Notes under the pieces: model-generated
Databases searched by the model: none
Seen by the model: only the letters and a program-made list of their open reading frames with translations
What the model was told of the DNA's origin: nothing
NCBI RefSeq assembly: GCF_020360975.1
Contig: NW_025408676.1
Coordinates: 1,922,001 to 1,986,000 of the forward strand
Source: Hirsutella rhossiliensis
Taxonomy: Eukaryota; Ascomycota; Sordariomycetes; Hypocreales; Ophiocordycipitaceae
Direction of reading: 5' to 3'
Length of the DNA: 64,000 nt
Shown: one piece after another, positions 50,885 through 63,350 of the stretch
How positions within the stretch are numbered: the first letter of the stretch is position 1
Layout: each line of letters starts with the position of its first letter
Program-made: the position numbers and the translations under genes

Positions 50885-52695
50885 CTACCCATCCAGTGCT
50901 ATTTCATTCTCCCGCCTTTTCACTGACATCATTGCTCTAGGATCCAGCTGAACAAACATCCCATTTGCACGCAGTTCCGGAGGAGATCCCTCCACGGCCC
51001 TAATATCATAACTGAGGAGTATATGACACAAAATCAGTTTCGCTTCATCGCAGGCGAGAAAGCGGCCCGGGCATGCGTGCTTGCCGTGGCCAAAAGCGAG
51101 ATGGCTCATTCTGGTTTTGGTTAACGGCGTGAGGTCAAGCTTCTCAGGATCCTCTCTCATCCGCTGGAACCTATAGCCGTCGAAGGTTTCCGGCTCCGGG
51201 TACATTTCTGGGTCGAAGCGGAGATCATTCGCAAAGGCGATATTGGTACCCTTGGGAACAACGGTGCCATCCTTCAAGGTCACTTTTTCTTTGGCGAGGC
51301 GGAACATGCCGACTGAGGCCGGAAACCAGATTAGCAAGATGCCCGTAGCGAAGAAGGTGAAATTTTTCGAAAGCAACGTACTGATAACAGCAGGTTCAAG
51401 CCGCTGGCTCTCCTTCATCACACTCTCCATTAACGTTAACTTGCGTAATGAGTGGTTTTGCAAGCCACTTTCCCCGAATGCCAAAACCATCTCATCGCGT
51501 AAGGGCTGAATGAGCTCTGGGTGCTTGCAAAGTCGTGCTATCACCTTTTCGACAAAATCACTCGTAGTCTGGAACGCAACGGCGATGATACGCAGCTGCG
51601 CCATGGTAGCATCATAGCGAGCTCCCTTGGCATACTGATCGATGACCGCCAGATTCGAGAATTCCCGCCTCGTTGGCTGATTACTGCGATACGCACGCCG
51701 TTGACGCTCGAGGGCCGGAAGGAGGATACGCTGGGCGCATCGGATTTGACGGCGAAGAGCCCTGCAAGGGGGCAGAAACCAATGAACCACAGGCTGAAGA
51801 AATCTTGGCCAGGAATGGACGGCGGCGACGGCAATAGCTCGATTCGTTGTGAAGGATTTCGCAATATCCAGCCATTCGGGGTCGCGGCAGAGCTTAGGGC
51901 CCAGCAGTGCTCGGGTTGTCATTTGGGCAATCAAGGCCAGTACTGTTTCCGGGATTGACACGTCATGCCATTCTGCCTTTAATCAGATTATTGTCCAACT
52001 GAGATGCTAGAAACGCACGTACCAGTTGTGTCCGTCCACCTGGTTTGCAGACAGTTCATAGCTTCCTCAGAGAGGAAAGGTGTCAAGTTTACTATATCCC
52101 GGGCTCAGTGATAACTCCCGAAGGAGAAAGAAACAGGGGACTCACCAAGCTCCTTGTTTAACGCACGAACTGCCACGGGAGGCACTTGATTATGCAGCGA
52201 TCCTTGGAACATGGTCTCAAAGCCAGGCAGGTCCACGAGTAGTACCTAGACGGATGAGAACTGGATCGTTCTGCAAGAAATCTGCTTCATGAAAGGGGAT
52301 ACATACAGGATCTACTGCTTCATGAGCGCCGAACCGACTATCATTCTTGATTTCTTCTGCATACTTGTCTTTCAGGATCAGATAGGTGACCATGTTGGTC
52401 ACCAGCCGGAATGCTGAGCAACCCTTTATAAAGCAGGTAAGTCCCTGCTGGCAAAGATATGGAGCCCAGACCGGATCTATAAGCTCACCGTCTGAAGACC
52501 CTCATTGAGTAGAGCAGTTGCATTGTATTCAAACTTCTGTTTGGCCTTTGTCTGAAAAAAGTCCCACGGGTGTCGATTAATGATTATAAAGTTGCCCTTG
52601 TTCAAGGGAAATAACAATGTGACTCCCAGTATGACGAGCAAGCTTGCGCTCACTGCGCCGGCGTAGGGCAGCGGAATCGCATCGAAGGTTGTCAT
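50885..52695 (-). CDS. ftmG: Cytochrome P450, fumitremorgin C 12,13-dihydroxylase type
   Basis: Six exons: 52695-52489, 52423-52307, 52245-52146, 52091-52023, 51972-51382, 51312-50885. All introns are 50-69 bp GT-AG, the sum is exactly 504 codons, 503 aa. The last intron (51381-51313) has no in-frame stop and is easily missed. The N-terminal membrane helix is AGAVSASLLVILGVTLLF. An NMVTYLILKDKYAEEI and VLLVDLPGFETMF block typical of fungal CYP families comes next, followed by the I-helix IIAVAFQTTSD, KESQRLEP with ExxR, and heme loop FGHGKHACPGRFLA. FtmG dihydroxylates fumitremorgin C at C-12/C-13. The assignment is from position in the cluster and overall length. Transcribed away from the gypsy-filled gap. 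Confidence 0.87.
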
Positions 52696-53443
52696 TGTCG
52701 AATCGCTTTTCTATGACAGTCGTAGAGCCTGCCAATCGATTGAGGACAGCTCAAGTCCAGGCAGGGGTTGATCAGGCGGAGGCCCATGGCTCAGAATTAA
52801 GTAACGGGCGCAATATCCTGCCTGACGAGGAGTGCACTTGCTTAAGCGCAAGATGAGGGGGTGGGTGTAGGTGTGTGTGTTTGGGGGGGGGGGGGGGGGG
52901 GAAAGGGGGTGGAAAGGGGGTTTGCAGACCCGGAACTCGCCATTTAAATTTCTTGGCGACAAAGAATTTTTAGAAACTGCAATAAGATACAGTGTAGTAA
53001 CAAAAGTTCCAACTTGAGGGGAAAAAAAAGATAAATAATAGCATTTTATTATAAAGGTTAAAGATAGGAAAGAAAACAAGAAGAGATAGAATTATAACTG
53101 TTAAGCTAGTAAAATACTGCTACACTACGCAAAATGAGGGCACCCCCTAGTAGAGGTGATATTATAGCGTATTATAGGTCCTTCTTTGTCCTAACACACC
53201 CCCTAGGTTAATAGCTGCAATATTTATAGAGCTAGTAAGCTACCCGTAGGACTCGTAGAACTACTAGGGCCTTAACTAGCAAACATAGGATTTTCTGTGT
53301 AGTTTTAGAGGTATAGATAACCCCCTTAGCACTTAGTATTAGGCTATTAGCTACCCGTAGCGCATTATAACCTTTACCGGGAGTCGAATAGTAGACTAAC
53401 TAGCTTACGTAGCTTTCGGAATAGGTTTTTAACCCTTACTAAT
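52696..53443. promoter_or_regulatory. Upstream of ftmG: G19 tract, then RIP-decayed repeat
   Basis: The ftmG promoter side has a GT stretch and a run of 19 G (52883-52901) followed by further G5 blocks, a potential G-quadruplex about 190 bp upstream of the ATG. From about 53092 the sequence turns AT-rich. The block 53092-53195 recurs at 54796-54900 with mostly C-to-T and G-to-A changes. Confidence 0.6.
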
Positions 53444-54762
53444 TGTCACGACCCTGGGCGCCAGCGTAGAGCCGCCAGCGCAGCACCTCACCAGTGTCAC
53501 GTGCCCAAGCAGCATCACGTGCCCACGCGCGACCTCGTGTCTATATAAGGGCCCGCTCGGTCGTGTAGTCTAGTCTTCCTTTCTTGCTCCTTAGCTTTGA
53601 GTCTTCGTTCATAGTGCCAATACATCTTTATAGCCGTCAAGGCTCGTATGTGCCTGGCCGTAACACTACTCAAAGCTCAATCTTCGCGTGCCCCGCGAAA
53701 CAAATATAGGCAACCTTCGCGTGCCCCGCGATAAACAAATAGGCACCCACAACCTGGTCCTTCGCGCTGGACTGAAAACTCGTGCACTCCGACCGACCGT
53801 TGACCCGTTGCACTAAGGACTGTGCCCCGACTCAACACCGACCGACCCTCCTGTGTGTGATCAGGAGCCCGACCGATTCGCTTCGTTAAGGACTGCGTTG
53901 CGAATCACTTCCGACCCCTCTGTATGTGATCAGAGGGTTGACTGTCCGTGAGGACACTCGACCAAGCCCTCCGAAGGTACTGGAGGCACCTGTCGACTCG
54001 TCGTGTGCAGCTCGGCTCGGCCTTGACCCGCGCACGCACTAAGGACTGTGCAGCGCATCGACCCGTTCCCTCTTCCTAAAGACTGGAAAGGAACAACCTC
54101 CGCCTGTCGACTTGACCCTCCTGTGTGTGATCAGGAGGTTTGGCCCACCGATTCGCTTCGTGTGGATTCGACCCCGACTCGCCCTTGACTAGGTGATGCC
54201 GAAGAAACTCGACTACGGACCCCGACAAGGAAGTCAGTCCGTACGGCATCGCAAGTGCCTGATCAAGGCCCTCGACCCAAGACCAAGACCAAGACTCGAC
54301 CCCGACTCTCCAGCTGCAAGAGGAGACGTCGGCCTCAATCGAAGACCCGCCAACGATGGCCCAAGTGACGGCTCAGCTGGCCGCCCGTCAACCTGCAATA
54401 CTGGATCGAATGTGCTGCAGCGGAGGAGGGCTGCGAGGAACGAGACGATGACGACACAGCAGAGAAAGCCGTGAAACCAAGAAGCCGCCGCCACGACTGA
54501 CTACCTTGATACGCATATCAAGGCCTTAGACGGGGGGTAGTGTCACGACCCTGGGCGCCAGCGTAGAGCCGCCAGCGCAGCACCTCACCAGTGTCACGTG
54601 CCCAAGCAGCATCACGTGCCCACGCGCGACCTCGTGTCTATATAAGGGCCCGCTCGGTCGTGTAGTCTAGTCTTCCTTTCTTGCTCCTTAGCTTTGAGTC
54701 TTCGTTCATAGTGCCAATACATCTTTATAGCCGTCAAGGCTCGTATGTGCCTGGCCGTAACA
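53444..54762 (+). mobile_element. Short non-autonomous LTR retrotransposon
   Basis: Two 222-bp LTRs (53444-53665 and 54541-54762; TGTCACGACC...CCGTAACA) that appear identical, with the 5-bp target duplication CTAAT on each side. The 875-bp interior has a purine tract (AGACGGGGGGTAG) directly before the 3' LTR, repeated GTGTGTGATCAGGAG-type hairpins, and only a short basic open frame (54196-54474) with no reverse transcriptase. It must have been moved by enzymes of another element. Identical LTRs imply a recent insertion. It sits inside RIP-decayed DNA without being decayed itself. Confidence 0.92.
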
Positions 54763-55969
54763 CTAATTTGCTTAGCGAGGACCTATAACCGGGCTTATAA
54801 CTATTAAGCTAGTAAAATACCGCTATACTACGTAAAATAAGGGCACCTATTAGTAAAGGTAATATTATAGCATATTATAGGTCTTTCTTTATCTTAATAC
54901 TAATATATAAAAATATTATTATAATTTATCTTTAATTTTATTTATTTACTTATAGCTTATAGTTTATAATATAAAGCTTATTACTAATATAACTTATATT
55001 TTATTATTTAAATAATACTTTATTAGTTTTACTAATATAAACTATAATAGATTTAAAGTAATACTATTTATACTTGCGTAAATCTTTATTTATACTTACG
55101 CTTTATTTTAAAGATACGTACCGACGCTAGCCCGCCTTACCTACTTATACTATATAAGCCTAATAAGTACTTATAGCGCCTAAATGCCTACGCCCTTATA
55201 TACGCCTATATATTTACCTACGCCTTTATATAGTAATAAAGGCTATATATAATATATACCTTTTAATTCGCTTAAATAGTATATCTTTAAGGCTTTTATA
55301 AGATATATATATAATATAGGCCGTTAATTAGTCCGGCCCTTATAACTATATAAGTAAGCGAGGCTACTTAATTGTCTTTTACTTAATAACGCTTAGTACT
55401 ACGTATAACGAAGCTATATATAACGATGCGAGCCGCCTTAACGAAGCCGCCCTTAATAAAGCTATAGCCCTATTCCCTTTACTATGTCCTCCTCTTAATC
55501 CTCTTTCCTTTATATTTCCTTAAGCTAATAATCGTTATAATAATGCTATAAAAGGCCTAAGGACGGCGTAAAAAGTAAAATTATAATAAGAGGTATAAAT
55601 AAAAGGGCATTAAAGAGGAAAAAAGTAAAGTCTATTATAGCGCTAGTAATAGCTTTAACTTTTAAGTGCGTTATATATATAGGCTATATATATATAGGCG
55701 TAGGCATTAGGGCGGTATAGGTACTTTTTAAGCTTACGCAGTATAAGTAAGTAAGGCGGGCTAGCGTCGGTATATATCTTTAAAATAGGGCGTATGTATA
55801 AATAGAGATTTGCGTAAGTATAAATAGTAATACTTTAGATTTATACCTTAGGAAATACCTCTAACCCTATAACCTAGGTTTAGCCGTTATATATACTTAG
55901 TACTAATATAACTAATTAGCTTAATTTAACTACTTAGTTATATAGCTTAATATTATTAAGTTACTTTAT
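54763..55969. repeat. AT-rich, RIP-decayed repeat block
   Basis: Over 1 kb of extremely AT-rich DNA with no open frame of note. It begins with a second copy (54796-54900) of 53092-53195, altered mainly by G/C to A/T transitions, and contains an element with long inverted ends (55051-55842). Confidence 0.75.
55051..55842. mobile_element. Decayed element with about 110-bp inverted ends
   Basis: The left end (about 55051-55160) and right end (about 55730-55842) are reverse complements with scattered mismatches. Both contain the GC-richer block GACGCTAGCCCGCC (or its complement) and a run of sequence like TACTATTTATACTTRCGTAA. The interior of about 570 bp has no coding capacity. A RIP-altered DNA transposon or MITE is the likely origin. 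Confidence 0.6.
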
Positions 55970-56498
55970 TGTCAGGGCCCTACCTGGGACCCCTGGGTTA
56001 CCGTGACACACCTGGGGACTACTACGGAAACCGCGGACGGGCAGCTCCGGGCACGGGCAGCTCCGGGCACGGGCAGCTCCGACGGTAGGTACGGGCAGCC
56101 CCGTCATCCAGGTCCGAAGCGACAGGGAGGATATGAGGAGGTCACGGCGTTAGGAGTTATGTGGTTTTCTTTCCTCTTCATCTTAGTATTCTTTCGTTAC
56201 AGAGTATCTTGCTAGCTTTGTCTGCAGTCCCCTTTCGCTCGCCGTGACATAATACTAAGATCGCCCTTACCGACCCCAATACCCATTTGCGTTAATTGCT
56301 CTGCCAATTGCGCTAAGTGGTTATTGCCGCCGGTCACGCCGCACACCCGGCACCCCTTACCCTACGTGGAAGATTCCAAAGATATCAGTTAGAAACTGAT
56401 CTTCCGTCCGCTAGTACGCGTACGATGGCTCCTACGACGAGCGAGACTCCGGCCAGCCTAGACGGGCCGCCGACGACCACGACTGCATCGAAGTACAG

Positions 56499-58079
56499 AT
56501 GGCTAGTCAGAAGAACGAGAGACAACCTGATCCCCTACTTGAGGGACGAACGACAATGCAGAGACCGTTAGAAGAGACGGCTAGAGTGGGCCGCGACTTC
56601 CAGGTCCCCCAGAAACTGACAACAGACTTGCACGAGCTCCTCCTTACGGATTCCGACCAGGACCTCGTCCAGCAGTTCGCACACACCGTCCTTGCCGCGC
56701 AGGAGAACCCTACCCCCTTTACAGCAAAGACAGGCCGCACGAGCGGGACCCTAGACGCGGCCTGGGTGAAAAGCGTCATCGCGAATGCGAAACATGAGGG
56801 CCTTGCTAGGGAACTGCAACACTTAGTCAACGAACGTAACGCGGCGTTACAGTTACTTCGTTGGACGGTCGAACGGTCCAGCACCCGAGAGAAGGTTGCC
56901 CGTCAGATCCTCGAACGAGCCCTCGCGAACCAGAAGGAGCTAGGCCGTCAGGCCAGAGCTCGCCAGCAAGATCTTATGGATTACACGGACCAGATCCGTG
57001 CGATCGAGGCGAGCTATGCAGGCATCAAAGACTCTGGGGCGCTCCGACAGGATACCCCCCCCTCAGGAGCACCACACACCCCACGACCTCACGCCATCTC
57101 CCCCGTCTGAAGAACGAACCCCCTCGCAGGCGCCATCGTCGACTACGTCCACAGCCCGGACCCGGCACAATACAATCAAGATCAAGGACCCGGAGCCCTT
57201 GGACAATGGATCGAATCCGCGTTACGCTGACTGGAAGGCAGCAGTGGAGCGGAAGATGGAATTAAACGCCTACTTCTTTCCCGACGAATTCGCTAGGATT
57301 ACGTGGATCGCGACCCTTATCAAGGACAAGCGCACGAGGTCCTAGCGCCCTACCTCGCGAAACAGGACGACCTCGAGATCAGATCCGTGGGTCAGATCTT
57401 CGAGCTCCTTGGGTCAGTTTACGATAACAAGAGCCACAAGTGGGAGGCGAGGCAGCGGCTGGATAGCCTGAAAATGAAACAAGGGGAGTCCTTTATCGAC
57501 TTCGCAGCGAAGTTCGTAACCCTTGCGACAAAAGCAGGACTCCATGACCGAGACCGGATCACAGAGCTTCACAAGAAGCTCACCGGTCGGATCCGCCTAA
57601 ACAGCCAAGATATCTACGAGCGGTACGAGGAGCTTACGTTTGCTCAATATCGTGACCGGATGACTGCCCGGTATCTTGTTCAGGTTGACGCGTTAGAGGG
57701 ACTGAAGGAGGACCGAGAGGAGGTTGCGAAGACTAGGATACCGACCCCAGACCGAGGAATAATCCGCCTCCCTCGGTCAAAGGCAGTCCGATTCGCTCCC
57801 CAAACCGAGTTACGGGCCCAGCGACCCTCGACCCCGCCGACTACCACGTTGCCGTCTGATGGTACCTTTAAGGGGAACTGTTTCGTTTGCAAAAGACCGG
57901 GCCATCAGGCTGCCGTCTGTCCGACAAAGGGATCCCCACGAGTGGCCGCACTTGTGGCGGCAGTGGGGACGGTAAACGACCAACTGAGAGCGTTATTGGA
58001 AGGGTCGGACAGCGAAGGTAGCGAGTCGCAGGACGATCAAGATGAGGAGTTCGAGGTAGCGGGAAATGCCATAGCCTGA
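56499..58079 (+). pseudogene. Gypsy Gag with CCHC zinc knuckle, frameshifted
   Basis: Starts at ATG 56499. Capsid-like helical region, then after two compensating frame changes (near the C-run at 57055-57062 and near 57310) the region RQRLDSLKMKQGESFIDF and finally the zinc knuckle CFVCKRPGHQAAVC (about 57879-57920). It ends in an acidic tail at 58079. Assembles the virus-like particle and binds RNA in intact relatives. Confidence 0.85.
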
Positions 58080-58177
58080 GCAAAGGCTCCCGCACAGGCT
58101 ATATCCTAAGTATTCGCAAGCTTACTGAGAACCTGAACTTATCGACAATTGATCACTTAATTGGCGGTCCTAGTTTT

Positions 58178-61100
58178 GTGATTAATAGCACGATTCGCAA
58201 ACATGGTCTCGCTATCTCAGTACGCATCCTTGTGGATACCGGAGCACAAACGTGGCTATTAGGCAACTCACGCCTAACAAAGCCAGCAGCTAAACGACTC
58301 GACCTCCCTAGACGCAGCTATACAGCGCCGCGTTATATTAAGGGAATTGATGGTCGTGCTCAGTGTATCACTTCTTCTATCCAAGCAGACTTCCAGCTCC
58401 AGGGGCGGACTTTCCGCGATCAACCGATCCTTGAGGCCGACCTAGGGACGAGGAACGATTTCCACCTGATCGTAGGACTTATGTTCTTGAGCCATTTCGA
58501 TATCCGTCTCGACTGCCGCCGTCGTCGCCTTATCTTCCCTCCTGAGCTGGAAGCCCAGAGGGACTGGATCCCGGATATTGCACTTAAGGCTTCTCGTCTT
58601 ATGTACCGAAGCCAGTTTCCTACGAGTTCAGGCCGACGTAGAGCGGCGAGACCACCTTTGGGAAGAAGCAGAAAGACAGGACCAGGAAGAAGACGGCGCG
58701 GCCCATATCATCCAGATCTCTCCCGCGATACAGGAACCAACAGGGGCCACGAGCACCATCGGCCCACGGCAACATCGTCCACGGTACTCTACTCATCGAG
58801 GGGATGACCTGGGGAAGATGAACCGAGCACTGGCGGGCATCGAGTGGAGAGACCCTGCCAGAAGGATATCAGGCCACGGTACCAACGGAGGGCGCAGGAT
58901 CTCGATATACTGATGATTTCGGCACCAGCATTCCACGCAGGTATCCGTCGCAGGAAGGACCATCGGCATGCCTACGAAGATGTGACTTTCCTCAACCTTC
59001 ACATGATCGATAAGGCGCTCGGGGAAAGGGGCGAGCAGGATAACCAACAGGACGAGGACGACCGTTTCCTCGCAGAAAAGCTACCTCCAGAGCTCGCAGA
59101 CCTAGCCGACGTGTTCTCCCGCGAGGACAGCAATAGGATGCCTCCGTCCCGCCCAGGGGTAGACCATAAGATCGAACTAACAGGGCCTGCTGCGTTACGA
59201 ACGCACCCATTGTACAGCCTTAACCGCGAACAGCTGGAGACTATGAAGGAGTATTTACAGGATAGTCTCCAGAAGGGCTTCATTGAGCCAAGCAGCGCAC
59301 AGTTCGGATCCCCTGTCTGTTTTGCAAAAAAGAAGGATGGCAAGCTGCGTTTTTGCGTAGATTTCGGAACTCAATCAGCTAACTAAGAAGGATCGGTACC
59401 TATCCTCTTATTAGCGAGACCCTAGACCGCATTGCGAAGGCGAAGATATTTACGAAGCTAGATATTAGGCAGGCGTTCCACCGGATCCGGCTCGAACCGG
59501 ATTCAGTCGAACTAACCGCCTTCCGCACGCGTTACGGCCAGTTCCACTACAAGGTCCTTCCTTCGGGTTATGCAACGGGCCTAGTACGTTCCAACGGTTT
59601 ATTAACACGACCCTTTGGGACTACCTCGACTCTTTCTGTACGGCCTACCTCGATGATATCCTCGTGTTCTCCGAAGATAAGAAGGAACATATGCGACACG
59701 TACGGCTCGTTCTAGAGCGACTTCGGGAAGCGGGTCTTCAAGTAGACATCAAGAAATGCGAATTCGGTGTCACAAAGACGGATTTCCTTGGGTTTATTAT
59801 TAGTACGGATGGTATCTCCGTCGACCCTAGGAAAGTCTCGGCTATCCTGACCTGGCAGACCCCACGATGCAAAAAAGAGCTGCAGTCCTTCCTCGGATTC
59901 TGCAACTTCTACCGTCGGTTTATCCGTAACTACGGTAGAATCTGCCGACCCTAAACCGCTTGACAGGGAGAGTAGGTGGGATTTCGACGACCGGTGCCTT
60001 GAGGCCTTCGAGACCCTAAAGACAGCTCTAACTACCGCGCCAGTCCTCGTCCACTTCATAGAGGACCGCGAGACGAAGCTAGAGACTGACGCGTCGGATG
60101 GGGTTATCGCGGGCGTGCTCTCACAACTAGCGGACGATGGACAATGGCACCCGGTCTCGTTCCTTACGAAAACGATGAACGCAGCGGAGTGTAACTATGA
60201 GATACACGATAAGGAGCTCCTGGCTATTATCGTGTGCCTGAAGGAATGGATGCCCTTGTATCCCTAGTCGCTCCCGGAGTCATCAAGATCTTCACCGACC
60301 ACCAAGCCCTCCAGTACTTCGCTACAAAGAGGATGCTAAACGCACGGCAAGCTCGATGGATCGAGACCCTTGCTATGGTTGGATTCGAAATCCACTATCG
60401 CCCGGGCAAGCAAAACGTCGTCGCCGACGCTCTTTCCCGCAAGGCCCAGGACGTGCAGTTACAGAAGGCGCTCAAGGAGTTGAACCGCTCGCAGATCCTA
60501 ATCCCAGCAACTCAGTTTGCAGGGGCACGACGGGAGGGCTGCTATAGCCGCAGGCGCCGCAGGCGGAGACGACCCTACTATTGCCATATATACCCCCGGT
60601 TCCGCAAGACAAGCCGAGACCCCAAACTCTAGAGATGGGTGCCTACTGGAAGGATTCGAGCTTATCGAAGCGATCCTCCAGGCAAACTGGCTTCACCTCG
60701 CTACGCTCCGAAAGGAGCAAGCAGAGATACCAGACTCCCGGTTCCAAGTCCAGAGTGGCCTCCTCTGTTACGATGGACGACTAGTCGTCCCCGACGAGGC
60801 GAACCTACGGACTGCCCTTTGTCACGAGGCGCACCGTCCGCGAAGTCAGGCACATCCCGGCCGGAATAAGATGAGGAAGATCTTAACGAGACGGTACTAC
60901 TGGCTCGGGATAGGAGGTTTTATTGACCGTTACTGCGCGAACTGCGCGGACTGCAAGCGGTCCCAAGACTCCCGCCTCCGACCAGCGGGACTACTCCAGC
61001 CACTGCCAATTCCGGAGCGCCCCTGGCAGCACATCTCTATGGACTTTAAGACAATGCCACGAGACAAGAAGGGGTATACGGCGGTCTTCGTTACGGTCTG

Positions 61101-62238
61101 TCGGTTGAGCAAGAGGACGTTCTCCCTACCGACATATACGACCTGTACCGCGCAGGATATGGCCTGGCTTTTCTACGAGCATATCTGGAGGACCTACGGC
61201 GCACCGGAGACCATTACGTCAGATCGCGGGCCGCAGTTTATTTCGAGCTTTTGGAACGAACTTTGTCGCCTCGTGGGGACGAAGATGAAGCTATCTACGG
61301 CCGAACATCCTCAGACGGACGGTCAGACCGAGATAATAAACCAGTTCCTACAGACAAAGCTCCGTCCCTATCTAGACTACTACCAGGATAACTGGTCCGA
61401 AATGCTCCCCTGCTTGGATTTCGCACACTCAACCCACCCACACGAGAGCATCGGTCTAGCACCTGCGGAGCTTGAGATGGGATACTTACCCCGAATGTCG
61501 TTCGACTGGTCCGTGGCGCCACCCACAGCGACGGCCCCCCCCAGAGAGCAGCTAGGGCGAACAGCGGCGCAGCAGTTCGCCTCCCGGGCCGCCGAGGGGG
61601 TCCGGTGGGCGAGGGAAACCCTACTCACCAAGCAGGCGGAATACAAGCGGCAGGCGGATAAACGCCGTAGGAGGTCGACTGGGAGGTAGGCGACCTGGTA
61701 TACCTGAAAAGGGACACTGGTCAACGGGACGCCCGAGTGACGGCTTGATCAACCCTACCTAGGCCCGTTTCGGGTCTTATCGGCTAAGGGGCCAAACGCT
61801 TTCGAATTGGACCTACCACCAACGATGAAAATCCACCGGGTTATTAACGCTAGCCGACTACTTAAAGCGCCCTCGGATCCGGTACCAGGACAGACCTACG
61901 AACCGCCCCCGCCGGTAGTCATACAGGGGGAATCCGAGTGGGAGATCGACCAAGTCCTTGCATCCAGGATTGCCAGGGGAAAGCTGCAATACCAGGTTAG
62001 TTGGAAGGGTTGGGACCCGGACCCAGATTGGTATCTAGCGAGTAACTTCAAAAACGCTCCGCTAGCCCTACAACACTTCCACAACGCCCACCCCGATAAG
62101 CCTGGCCCTCCGGGCCGCTTAGCTGCATGGATCCAAGCAGCGGCGACGGACCAAGTCGCCCTAGACACACCAGATGACGACCTCCCGACTCAACGGCAAG
62201 ACAACACAAAAATGAGGCGACGGCGGGTAACGAAGTAG
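58178..62238 (+). pseudogene. Gypsy Pol (PR-RT-RH-IN-chromodomain), frameshifted
   Basis: Domains in order: aspartic protease VRILVDTGAQTWLLG (about 58218); RT with KKDGKLRFCVDF (about 59330), KLDIRQAFHRIRL (about 59455) and the catalytic YLDDILVFSE (about 59647); RNase H with FTDHQALQYF (about 60292) and YRPGKQNVVADALSRK; integrase with the HHCC finger (HxxxxH.. CANCADC, about 60830-60955) and catalytic domain SMDFKTMPRDKKG, TSDRGPQFISSFW (about 61218), AEHPQTDGQTEIINQ; and C-terminal chromodomain WEIDQVLASRIARGKLQYQV with WKGWDPDPDWYLAS (about 61940-62045). Frame changes near 58800, 59370, 59580, 59960, 60260, 60560 and 61690 inactivate it. Chromodomain integrases target heterochromatin, which suits insertion into AT-rich DNA. 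Confidence 0.9.
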
Positions 62239-62589
62239 GTATGTCTCTGGGTATTGGCATTACGGCATTGGTCAGAGCTCGGGGCGAGCTCTCCGGAAGG
62301 AGGGGGTAGTGTCAGGGCCCTACCTGGGACCCCTGGGTTACCGTGACACACCTGGGGACTACTACGGAAACCGCGGACGGGCAGCTCCGGGCACGGGCAG
62401 CTCCGGGCACGGGCAGCTCCGACGGTAGGTACGGGCAGCCCCGTCATCCAGGTCCGAAGCGACAGGGAGGATATGAGGAGGTCACGGCGTTAGGAGTTAT
62501 GTGGTTTTCTTTCCTCTTCATCTTAGTATTCTTTCGTTACAGAGTATCTTGCTAGCTTTGTCTGCAGTCCCCTTTCGCTCGCCGTGACA

Positions 62590-63350
62590 TTTATACTTTA
62601 TAAGATCTTAATTACTAAGGCGCTATAGCTTACTTTTTAGCTAGTCCCTCTTATAATTAGCTAGGCTATAATATTTATAATTAATACTTTATTAATATTT
62701 TATATTCTTTTATATACTTTATAAATATATTTTATTTATAAGTTTTAGATAGAAAAAAACCTATGTACTTAAATAAACTAGCCCTCCCTTAGGGGTGCCC
62801 CTATTTTATATAGCAGAGTAGTTTATCCTAACGTTAACAACAAGTATAATTTTACTTAGAAGTATTTATTAGTAGAAGTAAATATACTTAAGCTTCTTTT
62901 AGTACAGTTTAAGATCATGTATTTATTACTTGTAAGCGTGTCGCTGCTTCGAGGTTCACGAGGCAAATAACGATGCGATCTACCCTTAGGGGACCTAAAG
63001 CAGCACGCAGCTCCTCCTCCGCACTTTTTGCCTTGGCATCAAAGACCTCGGGCCTCGGCAACTAAGAGCTTGGCCGAGCGAAGGCGCCGGCTGAATGGGA
63101 AAGGGGGGGGGGGTCTTGACCAGGGTGGGGGTGTTATGAGGTCTAGGGTGGTGACCTGACTGCTCTTTTTGCCGCGCTACCGTACATGTTCGCAGACACT
63201 TACAATTTATATAGAATCGTACTTAAAGAATTCAAAGCCGCACCTCGTCCTGCGGCCAGCAGCGAAGATTATGACTCCTGTACAGTCCACTTCTACAACA
63301 CCCAATCTTTCATCTCGCTCTAGTATCCGCATCCCTGCCATACAAGGACC
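62590..63350. other. AT-rich repeat remnant and ftmH promoter
   Basis: The first 300 bases are AT-rich. About 62770-62860 resembles the reverse complement of the 53092 repeat (shared GGGGCACCCC and TGTTAA blocks). From about 62930 base composition returns to normal, with a G-run near 63100-63110. The last part should be the ftmH promoter. Confidence 0.5.

Larger units (their letters stand above)
55970..62589 (+). mobile_element. Full-length Ty3/gypsy chromovirus with identical LTRs
   Basis: LTRs of 280 bp at 55970-56249 and 62310-62589 (TGTCAGGGCC...CGCCGTGACA) read identical, and the 5-bp target duplication TTTAT lies on both sides. Each LTR contains three GGGCACGGGCAGCTCC-type units. The interior has gag, protease, reverse transcriptase, RNase H, integrase and a chromodomain in the Ty3/gypsy order. 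A purine tract (GGAAGGAGGGGGTAG) precedes the 3' LTR. It lies between ftmG and ftmH. Despite the identical LTRs, gag and pol are broken by several frame changes. Confidence 0.95.
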
